Below the pieces are notes generated by a model. It saw nothing but the letters and a program-made list of their open reading frames with translations. It was not told where the DNA came from and ran no database searches. A stretch of DNA of 64,000 bases from Pseudomonas rubra (GTDB lineage Bacteria; Pseudomonadota; Gammaproteobacteria; Pseudomonadales; Pseudomonadaceae): positions 124,001 through 188,000 of the forward strand of contig NZ_JAMDGZ010000048.1 of NCBI RefSeq assembly GCF_028656935.1, written 5' to 3'. Below are positions 59,845 to 64,000 of this stretch, piece after piece. The number at the start of each line of letters is the position of its first letter. Positions within the stretch are counted from its first letter, which is position 1. A program made the translations under genes and the position numbers.

Positions 59845-61212
59845 TCAGCTCTTCTTGATCTTCTCTGGCCGCTTCCAGCCATCGATGTTGCGCTGACGCG
59901 CCCGACCAACCGCCAGTTGTGCCGCTTCAACATTCTGGGTGATGGTCGAACCCGCTGCAGTGGTAGCCCCATCAAGGATATCCACAGGCGCGACCAGAGA
60001 GTTGTTCGAGCCGATGAACACATCCGCGCCGAGCACCGTCTTGAACTTGTTGGCGCCGTCGTAATTGCAGGTGATGGTGCCGGCACCGATGTTGGTACGC
60101 GCACCTACCTCGGCATCGCCCAGGTAGGTCAGGTGACCGGCCTTGGCGCCTTCACCCAGATGGGCGTTCTTGAGCTCGACAAAGTTACCCACATGGGCGC
60201 GCGCCTCGAGCACACTGCCTGGACGCAGGCGGGCAAACGGGCCGGCATCGCTGCCTTCGCCCATGATCGCGCCTTCCAGGTGGCTGTTGGCCTTGACCAC
60301 CACGCCTTTGCGCAAGGTGCTGTTCTTGATCACGCAGTTCGGGCCGATGACCACGTCGTCTTCGATTACCACGCGTCCTTCGAGAATCACGTTGATATCG
60401 ATCAGCACATCGCGACCAACGGTTACGTCACCACGCACGTCGAAGCGCGCCGGGTCTCGCAGGGTCACACCCTGGGCCATCAGGCGACGGCCTTCACGCA
60501 GTTGATAGTGGCGCTCAAGCTCAGCCAGCTGGCGACGATCGTTGGCGCCCTGCACTTCCATCGGGTCCAGCGGCTGTTCGGTGGCGACCACCAGGCCATC
60601 GGCCACAGCCATGGCGATGACGTCGGTAAGGTAGTACTCACCCTGGGCATTGTTGTTCGACAGGCGCCCCAACCAGTCTGCCAGGCGTGCGCCCGGGACA
60701 GCGAGAATGCCGGTGTTGCCTTCCTGGATGGCTTTCTGCGCGTCGCTGGCATCCTTGTGCTCGACGATCGCCGTCACCTGGCCCTGGCCATCGCGAACGA
60801 TGCGGCCGTAACCGGTCGGGTCATCCAGAGTCACGGTCAGCAGGCCGAGCTGCTGTGGCGTGACCTTGGCGAGCAAACGCTTGAGGGTATCGACTTCGAT
60901 CAGTGGGACGTCGCCGTAGAGGATAAGCACGGTTTCGGCGCTCAGCGCCGGCAGGGCCTGGGCTACGGCATGGCCGGTACCCAGTTGCTTGTCCTGCAGG
61001 ACGAAGTTCAGGTCATCGGCAGCCAGTCGCTCACGAACCAACTCCGCACCGTGCCCGATCACCACATGGATGCCCAGCGGCTGAAGCTGGCGGGCGCTGT
61101 GGATAACATGACCGAGCATGGAGTCGCCGGCGACCGGATGCAGTACCTTGGGCAGCGCCGAGCGCATGCGGGTACCTTGGCCGGCGGCGAGAATAACGAT
61201 ATCGAGAGACAT
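59845..61212 (-). CDS. glmU: Bifunctional UDP-GlcNAc pyrophosphorylase / GlcN-1-P acetyltransferase GlmU
   Basis: 455 residues. N-terminal uridylyltransferase: ILAAGQGTRMRSALPKVLHP. C-terminal left-handed beta-helix acetyltransferase from about residue 230 (ILEGRVVIEDDVVIGPNCVI, HLGEGAKAGHLTYLGDAEVG, NYDGANKFKT). Completes UDP-GlcNAc synthesis for peptidoglycan and LPS. Confidence 0.98.
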   Translation of the reverse strand: MSLDIVILAAGQGTRMRSALPKVLHPVAGDSMLGHVIHSARQLQPLGIHVVIGHGAELVRERLAADDLNFVLQDKQLGTGHAVAQALPALSAETVLILYGDVPLIEVDTLKRLLAKVTPQQLGLLTVTLDDPTGYGRIVRDGQGQVTAIVEHKDASDAQKAIQEGNTGILAVPGARLADWLGRLSNNNAQGEYYLTDVIAMAVADGLVVATEQPLDPMEVQGANDRRQLAELERHYQLREGRRLMAQGVTLRDPARFDVRGDVTVGRDVLIDINVILEGRVVIEDDVVIGPNCVIKNSTLRKGVVVKANSHLEGAIMGEGSDAGPFARLRPGSVLEARAHVGNFVELKNAHLGEGAKAGHLTYLGDAEVGARTNIGAGTITCNYDGANKFKTVLGADVFIGSNNSLVAPVDILDGATTAAGSTITQNVEAAQLAVGRARQRNIDGWKRPEKIKKS

Positions 61213-61274
61213 TGACTGGCTACCAATCCTGAACGGTCAGCGCTGTGACCAAAAGAAGAAATTCGGAAAAAGAA

Positions 61275-61298
61275 AAAGGGTAGCCGAGGCTACCCTTT
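61275..61298 (-). terminator. atp operon terminator
   Basis: On the minus strand AAAGGGTAGCC pairs with GGCTACCCTTT and runs into TTCTTTTTCC, 38 bp after atpC. Confidence 0.92.
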
Positions 61299-61335
61299 AA
61301 CTCAATCGCAACAGAAGCAACCGGCGAGTGCCAGA

Positions 61336-61755
61336 TTACTTGCCTTTGCGCATTTGCTGGACGGTACGCAGCTGGGCTGCGGCCTCGGCCAGACGTGCGG
61401 CAGCGGCGCCGTAATCGAACTCCGCGCCTTTTTCGTTCAGGGCGTTCTCAGCAGCCTTGAGGGCATCCTGAGCCTGAGCTTCGTCCAGGTCAGCAGCACG
61501 TTGCACGGTATCGGCAAGCACCTTGACCATGTTCGGCTGGACCTCGAGGAAACCACCAGAGATGTAGAACACCTCTTGGGCGCCACCCTGCTTGGTCAGC
61601 GTGATCGGACCTGGCTTCAGATTAGTGATCAGCGGCGCGTGGCCTGGAGCGATACCAAGATCACCCAGGTTACCGTGCGCAACCACCATCTCGACCAGAC
61701 CGGAGAAGATTTCTCCTTCCGCGCTGACGATATCGCAATGGACTGTCATAGCCAT
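61336..61755 (-). CDS. atpC: F1 ATP synthase epsilon subunit
   Basis: 139 residues: MAMTVHCDIVSAEGEIFSGL, LGIAPGHAPLITNLKPGPI and FYISGGFLEVQPN of the beta-sandwich, then a C-terminal two-helix hairpin (about 90-139). Rotor subunit that also inhibits F1 hydrolysis. Last gene of the atp operon. Confidence 0.97.
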   Translation of the reverse strand: MAMTVHCDIVSAEGEIFSGLVEMVVAHGNLGDLGIAPGHAPLITNLKPGPITLTKQGGAQEVFYISGGFLEVQPNMVKVLADTVQRAADLDEAQAQDALKAAENALNEKGAEFDYGAAAARLAEAAAQLRTVQQMRKGK

Positions 61756-61776
61756 CTGCTTGCCTCAACCTGATTA

Positions 61777-61794
61777 GCGCCCCTTGCGGGGCGC
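61777..61794 (-). other. Intercistronic hairpin between atpD and atpC
   Basis: GCGCCCC-TTGC-GGGGCGC, a 7 bp GC stem with a tetraloop and no T tract, in the 44 bp gap. Probably an mRNA stability or translation element rather than a terminator. Confidence 0.55.
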
Positions 61795-61799
61795 CGGGA

Positions 61800-63176
61800 T
61801 TACAGTTTCTTGGCTTTCTCGACGGCTTCTTCGATGCTGCCGACCATGTAGAACGCTTGTTCTGGCAGGTGGTCGTAGTCACCTTTGAGGATGCCGCTGA
61901 AGCCTGCAATGGTGTCTTTCAGGGAAACGTATTTGCCTGGAGAACCGGTGAAGACTTCGGCCACGAAGAACGGCTGGGACAAGAAGCGCTGAATCTTACG
62001 AGCGCGGGATACCAGCTGCTTGTCGGTTTCGGACAGTTCGTCCATACCCAGAATAGCAATGATGTCCTTCAGCTCTTTGTAGCGCTGCAGTACGTACTGA
62101 ACGCCACGCGCGGTGTCGTAGTGCTCGTTGCCGATCACGTTCGGATCCAGCTGGCGCGAAGTCGAGTCCAGTGGATCGACCGCTGGGTAGATACCCAGGG
62201 AAGCGATGTCACGGGACAGTACGACGGTGGCGTCCAAGTGGGCGAAGGTGGTCGCTGGCGACGGGTCGGTCAGGTCGTCCGCAGGTACGTATACGGCCTG
62301 GATCGAGGTGATCGAACCTTCCTTGGTCGAAGTGATACGCTCTTGCAGAACGCCCATCTCTTCAGCCAGGGTCGGCTGGTAACCTACTGCCGAAGGCATA
62401 CGGCCCAGCAGTGCGGATACTTCGGTACCGGCCAGGGTATAACGATAGATGTTGTCGACGAACAGCAGAACGTCGTTACCTTCGTCACGGAACTTCTCAG
62501 CCATGGTCAGGCCGGTCAGCGCTACGCGCAGACGGTTTCCTGGTGGCTCGTTCATTTGACCGTATACCAGAGCAACCTTGTCCAGTACGTTGGAATCCTT
62601 CATCTCGTGGTAGAAGTCGTTACCCTCACGAGTACGCTCACCCACACCGGCGAACACGGAATAACCGCTGTGCTCGATGGCGATGTTACGGATCAGTTCC
62701 ATCATGTTTACGGTTTTGCCTACACCGGCACCACCGAACAGACCAACTTTACCACCCTTGGCGAACGGGCAAACCAGGTCGATAACCTTGATGCCGGTTT
62801 CCAGCAGGTCGTTGCCGCCTGCCTGGTCAGCGAAGGAAGGCGCGTCGCGGTGGATACCCCAGCGCTCTTCTTCACCGATCGGGCCAGCTTCGTCGATCGG
62901 GTTGCCCAGTACGTCCATGATCCGGCCCAGGGTCGCTTTACCGACTGGAACGGAGATGGCTGCGCCGGTATCTGCAACGTCCAGACCGCGCTTCAAGCCT
63001 TCGGTCGAGCCCATCGCAATGGTACGAACCACGCCGTCGCCCAGCTGCTGCTGAACTTCCAGGGTGGTTTCCGCGCCTTGTACTTTCAGCGCGTTGTAAA
63101 CACTCGGAACGCTGTCACGTGGGAATTCCACGTCGATGACGGCGCCGATGATTTGAACGATACGTCCGCTACTCAT
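61800..63176 (-). CDS. atpD: F1 ATP synthase beta subunit
   Basis: 458 residues. Catalytic subunit with Walker A FGGAGVGKTVNMMELI, GERTREGNDFY, LLFVDNIYRYTLAG (Walker B) and SAVGYQPTLAEEMG. Start MSSGRIVQIIGAVIDVEFPR. Gap to atpG is 27 bp. Confidence 0.98.
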   Translation of the reverse strand: MSSGRIVQIIGAVIDVEFPRDSVPSVYNALKVQGAETTLEVQQQLGDGVVRTIAMGSTEGLKRGLDVADTGAAISVPVGKATLGRIMDVLGNPIDEAGPIGEEERWGIHRDAPSFADQAGGNDLLETGIKVIDLVCPFAKGGKVGLFGGAGVGKTVNMMELIRNIAIEHSGYSVFAGVGERTREGNDFYHEMKDSNVLDKVALVYGQMNEPPGNRLRVALTGLTMAEKFRDEGNDVLLFVDNIYRYTLAGTEVSALLGRMPSAVGYQPTLAEEMGVLQERITSTKEGSITSIQAVYVPADDLTDPSPATTFAHLDATVVLSRDIASLGIYPAVDPLDSTSRQLDPNVIGNEHYDTARGVQYVLQRYKELKDIIAILGMDELSETDKQLVSRARKIQRFLSQPFFVAEVFTGSPGKYVSLKDTIAGFSGILKGDYDHLPEQAFYMVGSIEEAVEKAKKL

Positions 63177-63203
63177 AGCTGGATCCTCTGAATATTTGAA
63201 CCG

Positions 63204-64000
63204 TTAAACCGCGGCAGCGCCGCCGACGATTTCCGAGATCTCTTGGGTGATCGCAGCCTGACGCGCCTTGTTGTAGATCAGCTGCAATTCGCTGATCAAA
63301 TCACCGGCGTTGTCGGTGGCGTTCTTCATCGCGATCATCCGGGCAGCTTGTTCAGCTGCGTTGTTCTCGACCACCGCCTGGTAGACCTGCGACTCCACGT
63401 AACGCACCATCAAGCCGTCCAGCAGCTCTTTGGCGTCAGGTTCGTAGAGGTAGTCCCAGTGGTGCTTGAGTTCTTGATCCGGGGTTGCAACCAACGGAAT
63501 CAACTGCTCGACCGTTGGGGCTTGCGTCATGGTATTGACGAACTTGTTCGATACCACGGACAGACGGTCGATACGACCATCCAGGTAAGCGTCCAGCATG
63601 ACCTTGACGCTGCCGATCAGATCATTGATCGACGGCTCTTCGCCCAGGTGGCTGATCGCGGCAACGACGTTACCGCCGAAGCTGCGGAAAAACGCCGCAC
63701 CCTTGCTGCCAACCACGCAAAGATCGATCTCGATACCTTGCTCGCGGTTGACCGCCATGTCCTTGACCAGGGCCTTGAACAGGTTGGTGTTCAAGCCACC
63801 GCACAGACCACGGTCACTGCTCACGACAACATAACCGACGCGCTTTACTTCGCGTTCGATCATGAAGGGGTGGCGGTATTCCGGGTTGGCGTTGGCCAGA
63901 TGACCGATAACCTGGCGGATACGCTCCGCATAAGGACGGCTAGCAGCCATGCGCATTTGTGCCTTGCGCATTTTACTGACCGCCACTTTTTCCATGGCGC
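63204..64000 (-). CDS. atpG: F1 ATP synthase gamma subunit, 5' end cut by window
   Basis: The C-terminal 265 or so of about 286 residues are present; the start codon is beyond the window. The ATG at 63995 is internal: the residues before and after it (A-MEKVAVSKMRKAQMRM) match the middle of the conserved first helix. Seen: VVSSDRGLCGGLNTNLFKAL and the C-terminal helix NATDNAGDLISELQLIYNKA. Central rotor shaft. Confidence 0.97.
   Translation of the reverse strand, partial: AMEKVAVSKMRKAQMRMAASRPYAERIRQVIGHLANANPEYRHPFMIEREVKRVGYVVVSSDRGLCGGLNTNLFKALVKDMAVNREQGIEIDLCVVGSKGAAFFRSFGGNVVAAISHLGEEPSINDLIGSVKVMLDAYLDGRIDRLSVVSNKFVNTMTQAPTVEQLIPLVATPDQELKHHWDYLYEPDAKELLDGLMVRYVESQVYQAVVENNAAEQAARMIAMKNATDNAGDLISELQLIYNKARQAAITQEISEIVGGAAAV

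Noticed and set aside
1..64000. CRISPR arrays, tRNA or rRNA genes
   Set aside because: No regularly spaced repeats and no tRNA- or rRNA-like sequence was recognised by reading; a covariance-model scan would be needed to exclude tRNAs fully.

Overview
This 64 kb window is chromosomal DNA of a Pseudomonas, most likely a member of the P. putida group that resembles P. entomophila. The placement rests on protein resemblance recalled from known families, on gene order (pycAB/pycR, an RpiR regulator divergent from zwf, uvrD, pdxY, cls, cfa, lpd, then glmS-glmR-glmU-atpCDG near the replication origin), on Pseudomonas-type REP palindromes, and on the presence of hydrogen cyanide synthase and secreted-protease genes. 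No search could be run, so the species call is an inference.

Region 1 (1-26.4 kb) is ordinary core chromosome. It holds two-subunit pyruvate carboxylase with its LysR regulator, a HexR-like regulator divergent from a third-type glucose-6-phosphate dehydrogenase, a membrane GGDEF/EAL protein, UvrD, a Tim44-like protein, a SUKH protein, a CPA2 antiporter, a hotdog thioesterase, PdxY, a zinc-starvation block (two COG0523 GTPases, an unknown exported protein and zinc-independent FolE2 around one Zur box), cardiolipin synthase, a Cfa-type enzyme and a stand-alone dihydrolipoyl dehydrogenase.

Region 2 (26.4-39.8 kb) is a compact benzoate island. On the minus strand lie benK-porin, benR, benABCD-catBCA and benE, which cover uptake of benzoate and its conversion to 3-oxoadipate enol-lactone. 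A second BenR-like AraC regulator precedes benK. The benA and benK promoters share the same geometry: two TGCA-N6-GGNTA-type boxes 21 bp apart, then exactly 21 bp, then TAACCT. A plus-strand CatR-like regulator carries an ATAC-N7-GTAT box on its own ribosome-binding site.

Region 3 (39.8-57.0 kb) is a secretion and virulence/antagonism block placed just downstream of glmS, where attTn7 lies. It contains hcnABC (cyanide synthesis, with an RsmA-type site at the start of hcnA), two tandem subtilisin-type autotransporter proteases, a two-partner secretion pair (TpsB/TpsA) and a 258 bp internally deleted IS3-family relic. A perfect 15 bp inverted repeat brackets the two-partner locus and the IS relic.

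Region 4 (57.0-64 kb) is core: glmS, glmR, glmU and the 3' end of the atp operon (atpC, atpD, partial atpG). No rRNA, tRNA or CRISPR array was seen. Two genes are cut by the window edges: pycB on the left and atpG on the right.
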